A DNA stretch of 64,000 nt, taken from JAXMEQ01 sp046348225. Lineage in GTDB: Bacteria > Pseudomonadota > Gammaproteobacteria > Burkholderiales > Burkholderiaceae_C. The stretch covers positions 248,001 through 312,000 of the forward strand of contig JAXMEQ010000004.1 of the NCBI GenBank assembly GCA_046348225.1, in the 5' to 3' direction. The notes under the pieces are model-generated. The model was not told where the DNA came from and searched no databases. It worked only from the letters and a program-made list of their open reading frames with translations. The translations under genes and the position numbers were made by a program. This document shows, piece by piece, positions 47,175 through 56,079 of the stretch. Each line of letters opens with the position of its first letter. Position 1 is the stretch's first letter.

Positions 47175-47879
47175 ATGCGCCGCGCCGACCGCCTGTTCCA
47201 CATCATCCAGCTGATCCGCGGCCGGCGCCTGACCACGGCCGCCTTCCTCGCGCAGCGGCTGGAAGTGTCGGAGCGCACGATCTACCGCGACGTGTCCGAC
47301 CTGCTGGCCCAGGGTGTGCCGATCGAGGGCGCGGCGGGCGTGGGCTACCGGCTGGGTGCGGGCTTTGACCTGCCGCCGATGATGTTCACCCACGAAGAGG
47401 CCAAGGCGCTGGTGGCCTCGGTGCGGCTGGCCCAGGTCTGGCTGGATCCGGCCTTGGGCACCAGCGCGCAGGACGCGCTGGGCAAAATCCTGTCCGTGCT
47501 GCCGGCCGAGGCCCGCGCCGCGGCGGAGTCGCTGGCCGTGTTCGCGCCGCACGGTGGATTGTCCGGGCCCGCCCAGCGCACCTTGCAGACGCTGCGCGAA
47601 GCGGTGCAGGCACGCGACAAGGTGTTTATCCAGTACCGCGACCTGAACGAAAAGGCCAGCGAACGCACGCTGCGTCCGCTGGGCTGTTTTTACTGGGGCA
47701 AGGTCTGGACGCTCGCGGCCTGGTGCGAGACGCGGCAGGACTTCCGCAGCTTCCGGGTCGACCGCATCACCTATGTGCGGCGGCTGGACGAGCGCTTTCG
47801 CGACGAGCCGGGCCGTACCCTGGCCGACCTGGTGCGCATCGACGAAGCCCGGGCACGCGAACAGGGCTGGATTCCATGA
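47175..47879 (+). CDS. HTH_11/WYL-domain transcriptional regulator (YafY-type)
   Basis: A 234-residue protein with an N-terminal winged helix-turn-helix (ADRLFHIIQLIRGRRLTTAAFLAQRLEVSERTIYRDVSDLLAQGVPI) and a C-terminal WYL domain (IQYRDLNEKASERTLRPLGCFYWGKVWTLAAWCETRQDFRSFRVDRI). WYL domains bind nucleic acid or small ligands. It overlaps the reductase gene by 4 bases and probably regulates it. A perfect dyad lies 42 bp upstream. Confidence 0.9.
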   Translation: MRRADRLFHIIQLIRGRRLTTAAFLAQRLEVSERTIYRDVSDLLAQGVPIEGAAGVGYRLGAGFDLPPMMFTHEEAKALVASVRLAQVWLDPALGTSAQDALGKILSVLPAEARAAAESLAVFAPHGGLSGPAQRTLQTLREAVQARDKVFIQYRDLNEKASERTLRPLGCFYWGKVWTLAAWCETRQDFRSFRVDRITYVRRLDERFRDEPGRTLADLVRIDEARAREQGWIP

Positions 47880-48433
47880 CGCAGGTGGTCTATTACGTGG
47901 CCGCGTCGCTGGACGGCTTCATTGCGGGGCCGCAGGGCGAGCTGGACTGGTTGCACGCGTTTGAGCAAGTCGGCAATGACTACGGCTACGGCGAATTTTT
48001 TGCCACGGTGGACGGGCTGGTCATGGGCCGCGCCACCTGGGAGGTCGCGCGCTCGTTCGGCGCCTGGCCCTACGGCGACCGGCCCGCCTGGCTGCTCACC
48101 CGCCGACCGGTGGACCCGGCCGACCTGGCGCCTACGCTGCGGGTGGCGGCGGGTCCACCCGAGGCGCTGCACGCGCAGTGGCAGGCCCAGGGCCTGCAGC
48201 GCGTCTGGCTGGTGGGCGGTGGCGATGTGGCTGCGCAGTTCCTGGCCGCAGGCCTGGTCCACGAACTGATGCTGGCGACCATGCCCGTCACGCTGGGCCG
48301 GGGTATCGGGCTGTTTGGCGGGAACACGGGCAACACGCTGCCGCACTGGACGGTGGTGGCGAGCCAGAGCCACGCCAACGGTGTGCTGACGCGGCACTAC
48401 CGTCAGGCGGGGCCGGTCAGCGCATCGCGGTAG
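47876..48433 (+). CDS. dihydrofolate-reductase-family protein (RibD-like)
   Basis: A 185-residue protein with the DHFR/RibD C-terminal fold: VVYYVAASLDGFIAGPQGELDWLHAF, GYGEFFATVDGLVMGRATWE, WLVGGGDVAAQFLAAGLVHELML and PVTLGRGIGLFGG. Such small reductases follow WYL regulators in many bacteria; the physiological substrate is unknown. Its ATG overlaps the regulator stop. The 3' end overlaps the convergent LytTR gene by 31 bp. Confidence 0.85.
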   Translation: MTQVVYYVAASLDGFIAGPQGELDWLHAFEQVGNDYGYGEFFATVDGLVMGRATWEVARSFGAWPYGDRPAWLLTRRPVDPADLAPTLRVAAGPPEALHAQWQAQGLQRVWLVGGGDVAAQFLAAGLVHELMLATMPVTLGRGIGLFGGNTGNTLPHWTVVASQSHANGVLTRHYRQAGPVSASR

Positions 48434-49287
48434 CGGCGGCTGCAGGGCACGGTGCTGCCGCCGCGCATCTTCAGGCGTGCATCGCCGCCGTCCAGCGGCT
48501 CGATTTCGGCAATCCGGTCCAGGTTCACCACATAGCTGCGGTGCACGCGCACGAAGCGCGCCGGGTCGAGTTGGGCCAGAAACTCCGTCAGGGTCGAGCG
48601 CAGCAGGTAGTCGTGCCCGTTGACGTGCAGGCCGACATAGTTGCCCTGGGCCTGCAGCCATTCAATGTCGGTGGCCGCGATCAGGAACTCACGGCGCAGC
48701 TTGCGCACCAGAAAACGCTCGGGCCGCGCCGGCGGGTCCGGTGGTGGGGGCGCCGCGGCACTGGCCGCCGGCTCGGGTGCGTCGAGGACGCGGGCCTCGC
48801 CCTGCGCACGCAACAGCACAAACCGGTAGGCGGCCACGGTGCCGACGATCAGCACATAGGCCCGCACGTCCTTGAGGTACTCGTAACCCCACTGCGCGAG
48901 CCAGCCGCCGAACTGGTAGGTCTCGCCGGCCAGCGCATGGCCGGCCTTGCGCAGCAGCACCATCAGAACGACGTGAACCACGCTGAACAGCAGGCTGCCC
49001 AGCAAGTGCCACGGCAGGTGACGGCGCAGGGTGTCCCAGTGCAGCGGAAACCGGCGCTCCCAGGCCGCCAGCGCCGGAATCAGCGCCAGCACCACCAGAT
49101 GGCTGGACGCCTCCCACAGCACCAGGTGCCAGGTCGGCACGGGCAGGCCAGCCTCGCGAACGTCCACCAGCGCGACTGTGGTGTTGAGCAGACCCTGCAG
49201 GCCGATGGCCAGCACCCAGAACGCGACCTCCAACGGCCGGCGCACGGCCTGGTAGCGCTCAAACCATGAAGCGGAAGCCCTGGACAT
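48403..49287 (-). CDS. membrane-bound LytTR DNA-binding protein
   Basis: A 294-residue protein from MSRASASW. The N-terminal half has about four hydrophobic segments (residues 20-175). The C-terminal 110 residues form a LytTR DNA-binding domain (RREFLIAATDIEWLQAQGNYVGLHVNGHDYLLRSTLTEFLAQLDPARFVRVHRSYVVNLDRIAEIEP). It has no receiver domain, so signalling is likely direct from the membrane, as in one-component LytTR systems. It is divergent from an acyltransferase gene, with three 20-21-bp spaced repeats between them. Confidence 0.88.
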   Translation of the reverse strand: MSRASASWFERYQAVRRPLEVAFWVLAIGLQGLLNTTVALVDVREAGLPVPTWHLVLWEASSHLVVLALIPALAAWERRFPLHWDTLRRHLPWHLLGSLLFSVVHVVLMVLLRKAGHALAGETYQFGGWLAQWGYEYLKDVRAYVLIVGTVAAYRFVLLRAQGEARVLDAPEPAASAAAPPPPDPPARPERFLVRKLRREFLIAATDIEWLQAQGNYVGLHVNGHDYLLRSTLTEFLAQLDPARFVRVHRSYVVNLDRIAEIEPLDGGDARLKMRGGSTVPCSRRYRDALTGPA

Positions 49288-49318
49288 GGTGCCAAGTCTA
49301 TGCGCCGTGGCGCCGGTT

Positions 49319-49366
49319 TCGTCCCGCCAGGGCGCCGTTCGTCCCAGGCAGGCACAGGATCGTCCC
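49319..49366. promoter_or_regulatory. three direct repeats, probable LytTR operator
   Basis: TCGTCCC occurs at 49319-49325, 49339-49345 and 49360-49366, spaced 20 and 21 bp, so all face one side of the helix. They lie in the 152-bp divergent region between the LytTR gene and the acyltransferase. LytTR proteins bind direct repeats spaced by about two helical turns. Confidence 0.6.
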
Positions 49367-49439
49367 AAACCTGCGCCAGCCAGCGGGTGGCCGCCGCACG
49401 ATGCCGGCCTGGCACACCCGTCATTCAAGGAGCTGAACT

Positions 49440-50630
49440 GTGAACCGCCGTCACGACATCGATGCCCTGCGCGCCCTGGCCTTCGGCCTGGTCATCCTCT
49501 ACCACCTGGCCATGGCCTATGTGGCCGGCTGGCACTGGCACCTCAAGAGCGTGCACACAGCCGACTGGCTGCAATGGCCCATGCTGGCGCTGAATCTCTG
49601 GCGCATGGACCTGGTGTTCCTGATCTCCGGCCTGGCGTTTGGCTTTCTGGCCAGAAGTCAGCGCCCACTCTCTTTGATTCGCCAGCGCAGTGCTCGCCTG
49701 CTGCTGCCGTTGGCCTTCGGCATGGCGGTGGTCGTGCCCTACCAGCCCTACGCGCAAGGCGTGGCCAATGGCCTGATTGCACCCGGCTTTGGCGACTTTC
49801 TGCTGCGGTACTACAGCGGCGGGCCGTGGCCGCGCGGCGCCTTTGACGGCTGGGACTTCGGCGTGACCTGGAATCACCTCTGGTACCTGCCCTACCTCTG
49901 GTTCTACACGGTGGTGCTGGCGCTGCTGCAGCCGCTGGCCCAGTCGCGCACCGGCCAGCGGCTGCGCGACGGGTTCCGGGCCCTGCGGGGCTGGCACCTG
50001 CTGCTGGTACCGGTTCTGCCGCTGGCGCTGTATTCGGTGCTGCTGTGGCCGCAGTTCCGACCCACGCACGACCTGATCCACGACGCCTGGCTGCATGCGG
50101 TGTACTTCACGCTGTTTGTTTATGGCTGGTGGATCGGGCTGGACGCCGGGCTCTGGGCCGAATTGACCCGCCTGCGCCACCGGGCGCTGGCCTGGGCGCT
50201 GGCGTTGTTCGGGTTGTATGCAGGTTTGCGCGTGGCGGCTGCGGGTGCGCCAGAGCTGCGCCTGCTGGCCCGGCTGGTGGCGGACTTTTACCTGTGGGCG
50301 GTGATCGTGGCCGTGCTGGGCTGGGCACACCACCGGCTCAACCGGCCCTGGCGGTGGCTGGGCTGGGCGCAGGAATCGGTGTACCCCTGGTACATGTTGC
50401 ACCAGACCGTGATCATCGCCGGGCTGGTGGCGCTGGCGCCGCTGCAGCTGGGCCCCGTGACCGAGCCCCTGGCCCTGCTGGTGCTGACGGTTCTGGTCTG
50501 CTGGGGCCTGACGGACGGGCTGATTCGCCGTGTCGGGGTCCTGCGGCGGCTGTTCGGGCTTACGCCGCCAGCGCGGCCTCAATGTCTTTCGCCAGCGACG
50601 CCGGCGCGTCCTGGGGTGCATACCGCCTGA
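49440..50630 (+). CDS. membrane acyltransferase (acyltransferase-3/OpgC-like)
   Basis: A 396-residue protein starting GTG, 7 to 8 bases after AAGGAG. About ten hydrophobic segments; the N-terminus RRHDIDALRALAFGLVILYHLAMAY has the acyltransferase-3 histidine and DxLRxxA pattern, and NHLWYLPYLWFY and PWYMLHQTVI are family features. It probably acylates a surface or periplasmic glycan. Divergent LytTR is the likely regulator. Its last 71 bp overlap the convergent glutathione peroxidase gene. Confidence 0.85.
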   Translation: MNRRHDIDALRALAFGLVILYHLAMAYVAGWHWHLKSVHTADWLQWPMLALNLWRMDLVFLISGLAFGFLARSQRPLSLIRQRSARLLLPLAFGMAVVVPYQPYAQGVANGLIAPGFGDFLLRYYSGGPWPRGAFDGWDFGVTWNHLWYLPYLWFYTVVLALLQPLAQSRTGQRLRDGFRALRGWHLLLVPVLPLALYSVLLWPQFRPTHDLIHDAWLHAVYFTLFVYGWWIGLDAGLWAELTRLRHRALAWALALFGLYAGLRVAAAGAPELRLLARLVADFYLWAVIVAVLGWAHHRLNRPWRWLGWAQESVYPWYMLHQTVIIAGLVALAPLQLGPVTEPLALLVLTVLVCWGLTDGLIRRVGVLRRLFGLTPPARPQCLSPATPARPGVHTA

Positions 50631-51045
50631 TCACCTGCCCGTCCTTGCCGACCAGAAACTTGGTGAAGTTCCATTTGATGGCGGTGCTGCCCAGCAGGCC
50701 GGGCGCCTCGGCGCTGAGCCACTGGTAGAACGGATCGGCCTGCGGGCCATTCACGTCGACTTTGGCCATCATCGGAAAACTCACACCGTAGTTGAGCTGG
50801 CAGAAGCCTGCGATTTCGTCATTGCTGCCCGGGTCCTGCGCGCCAAACTGGTTGCAAGGAAAGCCCAGCACCACCAGGCCCTGCTTGCCGTAAGCCTGGT
50901 GCAGTTCTTCCAGACCGCCAAACTGGGGCGTGAAGCCGCAGGCGCTGGCAGTGTTCACCACCAGCAAAACCTTGCCCTTGTATTTGGACAGCTTGACGCG
51001 CTTGCCGTCGATCTGCAATGCTTCAAAGTCGTACGCGTTTGCCAT
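50560..51045 (-). CDS. glutathione peroxidase family (thiol peroxidase, BtuE-like)
   Basis: A 161-residue protein from MANAYDFEAL, GGGAG before the ATG. Active-site Cys in VNTASACGFTPQFGGLEEL (Cys instead of selenocysteine), then LGFPCNQFGAQDPG with the conserved Gln and the WNFTKFLV tryptophan. Small Cys enzymes of this type usually reduce peroxides with thioredoxin. The longer frame to 51132 overlaps the promoter of the next gene and is less likely. Confidence 0.92.
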   Translation of the reverse strand: MANAYDFEALQIDGKRVKLSKYKGKVLLVVNTASACGFTPQFGGLEELHQAYGKQGLVVLGFPCNQFGAQDPGSNDEIAGFCQLNYGVSFPMMAKVDVNGPQADPFYQWLSAEAPGLLGSTAIKWNFTKFLVGKDGQVIRRYAPQDAPASLAKDIEAALAA

Positions 51046-51097
51046 GAGAACTCCCGGAGATACCGTGATCCAACGGTAACATGCGGCGCGAAACCTC

Positions 51098-51922
51098 ATG
51101 ACACCCCACGACATTGCCCTGCTGGGCTTCACCTCCTTCGAGCGTTCGACGTTCGAGTCGTTTTTCCGGCTCGCCGCACGGCGCGAGCCCGGCTATCGCC
51201 TGTCAGACGACATGGCCGGGGCCACCCTGATCGTCGCCAATTCGGACGACCCCGACACCCTTCATCTGCTGGTGGACCGGCGGCCCGGCCAGCCGGTGCT
51301 GCTGATCGGTGCCACCGACCTCGGCACCGGCTGGCCGGTGCAGCCGCGGCCGATCAAGCTCATGAGCGTGCTCACGGCCATGGAGCGGATGCTGGCACCC
51401 CCGGCCAAGCCCGAGGCAGCGGCGCCAGCCGCGGCTGCGCGCCGGATTGCACCGCCCTCGCCAGCGCGGCCGGCGTCGGCTCCGGACCGGGCGGCGGACG
51501 ATGGCATCCTGGTGGTGGATGACAGCGACACGGCGCTGCATTTCATGCAGAACCGCCTGCGACGCTTCGGTTTCAGTGCCGAACTGGTGCACAGTGGCGA
51601 GGAGGCGCTGGAGCGACTGGCCCGCCAGCCCTACAAGTTCGTGTTTCTTGACGTGATGATGGAAGGCATGGACGGCTACCAGACCTGTCGCCTCATCAAG
51701 CAGCAAAAGTACCCCGGCGGACGGCAGCCGGTGGTGGTCATGCTCACCAGCCGTGCCGGCGTGATTGACAAGGCCAAGGGCACGCTGGCGGGCTGCGACG
51801 CGTACCTGGTCAAGCCGCTGAATGAAAGGGACCTGGCCAACGTGCTGACCCGGTTTGACGCGGACATCCAGCGCAGCTTTCAGCCCACGACACAGGGTGG
51901 CAACACGCCGTCGCGCGCCTGA
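51098..51922 (+). CDS. response regulator with extra N-terminal receiver-like domain
   Basis: A 274-residue protein. The C-terminal part is a good receiver domain (ILVVDDSDTALHFM, phospho-acceptor Asp in FVFLDVMMEGMDGYQ, MLTSRAG, and KPLNERDL). The N-terminal 105 residues (IALLGFTSFERSTFESFFRLAAR..., VLLIGATDLGTG, PIKLMSVLTAMERML) look like a receiver that has lost its acceptor site. An Ala/Pro-rich linker joins the two. There is no output domain, so it acts by protein contacts. Its kinase is not adjacent. Confidence 0.8.
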   Translation: MTPHDIALLGFTSFERSTFESFFRLAARREPGYRLSDDMAGATLIVANSDDPDTLHLLVDRRPGQPVLLIGATDLGTGWPVQPRPIKLMSVLTAMERMLAPPAKPEAAAPAAAARRIAPPSPARPASAPDRAADDGILVVDDSDTALHFMQNRLRRFGFSAELVHSGEEALERLARQPYKFVFLDVMMEGMDGYQTCRLIKQQKYPGGRQPVVVMLTSRAGVIDKAKGTLAGCDAYLVKPLNERDLANVLTRFDADIQRSFQPTTQGGNTPSRA

Positions 51923-51926
51923 GGGG

Positions 51927-52838
51927 CTAGAGACCGAGCATGAGCCTGAGGTTCTGAACCGCGGCACCGCTGGCGCCCTTGCCCAGGTTGTCGAGCCTGG
52001 CGATCAGCACGGCCTGGCGGAACTCCTCATTGGCGTAGACGCGCAGTTCCATCTTGTTGGTGCCATTGAGTGCCAGCGGGTCAAGCTTGCCGCTTTCGGT
52101 GGCGGGTTCAACCGTGACCCATTCGCTGCCGGCGTAGTGCCGCACGAGGGCGTCGTGCAAGTCGGCGGCCTTGGGTTGTCCGGGCAGTGCATCGAGGTGC
52201 AACGGCAACTGCACCAGCATCCCCTGGCGGAAGTTGCCGACCGACGGGATGAAGATGGGCCGGCGCGTCAGGCCGGTGTACTTCAGGATTTCGGGCAAGT
52301 GCTTGTGCTTGAGTCCGAGTGCATAGGTTTCGAAGGCTGGGGCCTCGCCCGCTTCGTAAGCCTCGATCATGGTTCGGCCACCGCCGGAGTAACCACTGAC
52401 TGACGGCAGCGTGAGGGCGTGGTCTTTCGGGATCAGTCCCGCATCCACCAGCGGACGGATCAGGGCGATGGCGCCGGTGGCGTAGCAGCCCGGATTGCTG
52501 ACCCGTTGCGCAGCGGCAATCGCTTCACGCTGGCCGGGTGCCAGTTCGGGAAAGCCGAACACCCAGTCAGGCGCCGTGCGATGCGCCGTCGAAGCGTCGA
52601 TGATTTTGGGCTGACGGCCCGGCAGACTCGCTACCAGCGCGGCCGTTTCGCGTGCTGCATCGTCGTGCAGGCACAGAATGACCAGGTCCACGCCTGCGAC
52701 CAGTTCGCGCTTGGCAGCCGCATCCTTGCGCAATTCTGGTGCAATGCTCACCAGCTCGATCTGCGGCATGCTGTCGAGCCGCTCGCGAATCTGCAGTCCG
52801 GTGGTGCCGGCTTCGCCGTCAATGAAGACCTTGGCCAT
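51927..52838 (-). CDS. argC: N-acetyl-gamma-glutamyl-phosphate reductase (short type)
   Basis: A 303-residue enzyme of arginine synthesis: reduces N-acetylglutamyl phosphate with NADPH. Catalytic Cys is in RVSNPGCYATGAIALI, and GEAGTTGLQIRERL forms the nucleotide-binding start. The short form (about 300 instead of 340-350 residues) is common in proteobacteria as ArgC type 2. The gene is convergent with the response regulator and divergent from sucC. Two palindromes lie just upstream. Confidence 0.92.
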   Translation of the reverse strand: MAKVFIDGEAGTTGLQIRERLDSMPQIELVSIAPELRKDAAAKRELVAGVDLVILCLHDDAARETAALVASLPGRQPKIIDASTAHRTAPDWVFGFPELAPGQREAIAAAQRVSNPGCYATGAIALIRPLVDAGLIPKDHALTLPSVSGYSGGGRTMIEAYEAGEAPAFETYALGLKHKHLPEILKYTGLTRRPIFIPSVGNFRQGMLVQLPLHLDALPGQPKAADLHDALVRHYAGSEWVTVEPATESGKLDPLALNGTNKMELRVYANEEFRQAVLIARLDNLGKGASGAAVQNLRLMLGL

Positions 52839-52862
52839 CTCTTTTCCTGTGGAAACGGGTGA

Positions 52863-52894
52863 GCCTTACTGTAAGGCACGCACAAGATTTGTGC
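52863..52894. promoter_or_regulatory. two adjacent palindromes between argC and sucC
   Basis: GCCTTAC-T-GTAAGGC (52863-52877) and GCACAA-GAT-TTGTGC (52880-52894) are both perfect and only 2 bp apart. They lie 25 to 56 bp upstream of argC and 104 to 135 bp upstream of sucC, in the shared promoter region. Confidence 0.5.
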
Positions 52895-52997
52895 ATTGCA
52901 GCATGATACAGTTGATGGCTGCTCCGTGCAGCGCCTGCTGCGCAGGCCCCAAGCCCTTTCATGGGGCACAAAACCATCCATTCCTGAGAGAGACCTC

Positions 52998-54164
<1,167 letters not shown>

Positions 54165-54174
54165 GGATACGAAC

Positions 54175-55068
54175 ATGTCGATCTACATCAACAAAGACAC
54201 CAAGGTCATCACCCAGGGCATCACCGGCAAGACCGGTCAGTTCCACACCGAGAAGTGCCAGGAATATGCCAACGGCAAGAACTGCTTTGTGGCGGGCGTG
54301 AACCCCAAGAAGGCCGGCGAATCGATCTTCAATATCCCGATCTATGCGTCGGTCAAGGAAGCAGCCCAGCAAACCGGCGCCACGGTGTCGGTGATCTATG
54401 TGCCGCCGGCTGGTGCTGCCGCCGCGATCTGGGAGGCTGTGGAGGCCGACCTGGACCTTGCCATCTGCATCACCGAAGGCATCCCGGTGCGCGACATGCT
54501 GGAAGTGCGCAACAAGATGAAGGCCAAGGAAGCGGCCGGCGGCAAGAAAACGCTGCTGCTGGGCCCGAACTGCCCCGGCCTGATCACGCCCGACGAAATC
54601 AAGATCGGCATCATGCCCGGCCACATTCACCGCAAGGGTCGCATCGGCGTGGTTTCGCGTTCCGGCACCCTGACCTATGAAGCCGTGGCGCAGCTCACCG
54701 AGATTGGCCTCGGCCAGTCCAGTGCCGTGGGCATTGGCGGCGACCCGATCAACGGTCTGAAGCACATCGATGTGATGAAGGCCTTCAACGACGATCCGGA
54801 TACCGATGCGGTGATCATGATTGGCGAAATCGGCGGCCCGGACGAGGCGGACGCCGCGCGCTGGTGCAAGGCCAACATGAAGAAGCCCATCGTGGGCTTC
54901 ATCGCTGGCGTGACGGCGCCTCCCGGCAAGCGCATGGGCCATGCGGGCGCGCTGATCTCCGGCGGTGCCGACACGGCCGATGCCAAGCTGGCAATCATGG
55001 AGGAGTGTGGCTTCAAGGTCACGCGCAATCCATCAGAGATGGCCAAGCTGCTCAAGGCATTGCTGTAA
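54175..55068 (+). CDS. sucD: succinyl-CoA ligase, alpha subunit
   Basis: A 297-residue protein of standard length with CoA-binding start INKDTKVITQGITGKTGQFH, LLGPNCPGLITP, SRSGTLTYEAVAQLT and GHAGALISGG, which carries the phospho-histidine that accepts the phosphate from succinyl-CoA. It partners SucC. An intrinsic terminator-like stem follows about 60 bp later. Confidence 0.97.
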   Translation: MSIYINKDTKVITQGITGKTGQFHTEKCQEYANGKNCFVAGVNPKKAGESIFNIPIYASVKEAAQQTGATVSVIYVPPAGAAAAIWEAVEADLDLAICITEGIPVRDMLEVRNKMKAKEAAGGKKTLLLGPNCPGLITPDEIKIGIMPGHIHRKGRIGVVSRSGTLTYEAVAQLTEIGLGQSSAVGIGGDPINGLKHIDVMKAFNDDPDTDAVIMIGEIGGPDEADAARWCKANMKKPIVGFIAGVTAPPGKRMGHAGALISGGADTADAKLAIMEECGFKVTRNPSEMAKLLKALL

Positions 55069-55130
55069 GCAATACTACGAACCGGCGGGGCGCCGCAGCC
55101 CACTACACTGCGGTCTCCAAATAAAAAAGA

Positions 55131-55166
55131 GAGGGCGCCCAGAACGGCTGTTTGGGGCGCCTTCTT
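55131..55166 (+). terminator. probable terminator after sucCD
   Basis: An 11-bp stem (55131-55141 with 55156-55166, one G-U pair) whose core is GGCGCCC/GGGCGCC, loop of 14. The following TTCAT run is only partly T-rich, while AATAAAAAAG lies before it, so it may work better on the other strand. No yybP-ykoY manganese riboswitch features are seen before terC. Confidence 0.5.
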
Positions 55167-55189
55167 CATTCATAACACTGGAGAACTGA

Positions 55190-55867
55190 ATGGAAATGCT
55201 GCAAGACGCCGACTTCTGGATCGGCCTCCTCAAGATCATCTGGATCAACATCATCCTGTCGGGCGACAACGCGGTAGTCATTGCCCTGGCAGCGCGCTCC
55301 CTGCCCCCTGAACAGCAAAGAAAAGCCATCCTGTTTGGCTCCGGGGCGGCCGTGGTGTTGCGTATCCTGCTGACAGTGGTCGCGGCCAAACTGCTGGAAC
55401 TGTCCTACCTGCAGATCGTGGGCGGGGTCCTGCTGCTGTGGATCGGCGTGCAACTACTGGGTGAAGAGGACGACAACGACGGCGAAGCCAGGGAGGTGGG
55501 GGGCATGGCGGCTGCAATTCGGACCATCCTGATCGCAGACCTGGTGATGAGCCTGGACAACGTGATCGCCGTGGCGGCTGCGGCCAAGGGCAGCATGGTG
55601 CTGCTGATCCTGGGCCTCGCGATCAGCATTCCGCTGGTGATTTTTGGCAGTACGCTGATGATCAAGTTGATGGAACGCTTCCCCATCATCGTGATGCTGG
55701 GCGCTGCGCTGATCGGCTGGGTCGGTGGTGAAACCATCGCAAGCGACACGGCCCTCAAGGGTTTCGCTGCGGCCAATCCATGGCTCCACTACGTGGCGGC
55801 GGCCGCTGGTGCGGCGGCGGTGATCGGGATTGGCAAGTTCCTCCAGGGACGCGGAAAACACGCCTGA
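55190..55867 (+). CDS. TerC-family membrane protein (YjbE-like)
   Basis: A 225-residue protein with about seven membrane segments. The start DADFWIGLLKIIWINIILSGDNAVVIALAARSLP carries the conserved GDNAxVI acidic motif, repeated as IADLVMSLDNVIAVAAAAKG. This duplicated pattern is typical of TerC/Alx exporters linked to manganese and other metal export. Stands alone between sucCD and the kinase cassette. Confidence 0.88.
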   Translation: MEMLQDADFWIGLLKIIWINIILSGDNAVVIALAARSLPPEQQRKAILFGSGAAVVLRILLTVVAAKLLELSYLQIVGGVLLLWIGVQLLGEEDDNDGEAREVGGMAAAIRTILIADLVMSLDNVIAVAAAAKGSMVLLILGLAISIPLVIFGSTLMIKLMERFPIIVMLGAALIGWVGGETIASDTALKGFAAANPWLHYVAAAAGAAAVIGIGKFLQGRGKHA

Positions 55868-55884
55868 ATCACACGGCCGCAACC

Positions 55885-55904
55885 CTGTAACTGCGCCGTT
55901 ACAG
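55885..55904. promoter_or_regulatory. dyad upstream of the signalling cassette
   Basis: CTGTAAC-TGCGCC-GTTACAG has perfect 7-bp arms. It lies 17 bp after the terC stop and about 176 bp before the first cassette start. The 212-bp gap 55868-56079 holds no other gene that I can support. Confidence 0.4.
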
Positions 55905-56079
55905 TGCTACTTATTTGCAACAAATGGTAGCGTGGCCGTGACAAAGTGCCTTGTCCGGCGCATGCCCGTCTGTTACCTTCGACTCTCGCGGTGTTCCGCC
56001 CGGCGTCCCGGAAGCGCCATGTGGTGGCTCACCCCCAAGAACAAGGGACGTGGTCTGCGAACTGGACAAGGGGCGGGAA

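Noticed and set aside
55069..55189. yybP-ykoY manganese riboswitch before the TerC gene
   Set aside because: The conserved paired loops are not found; the only structure is a simple terminator-like stem.
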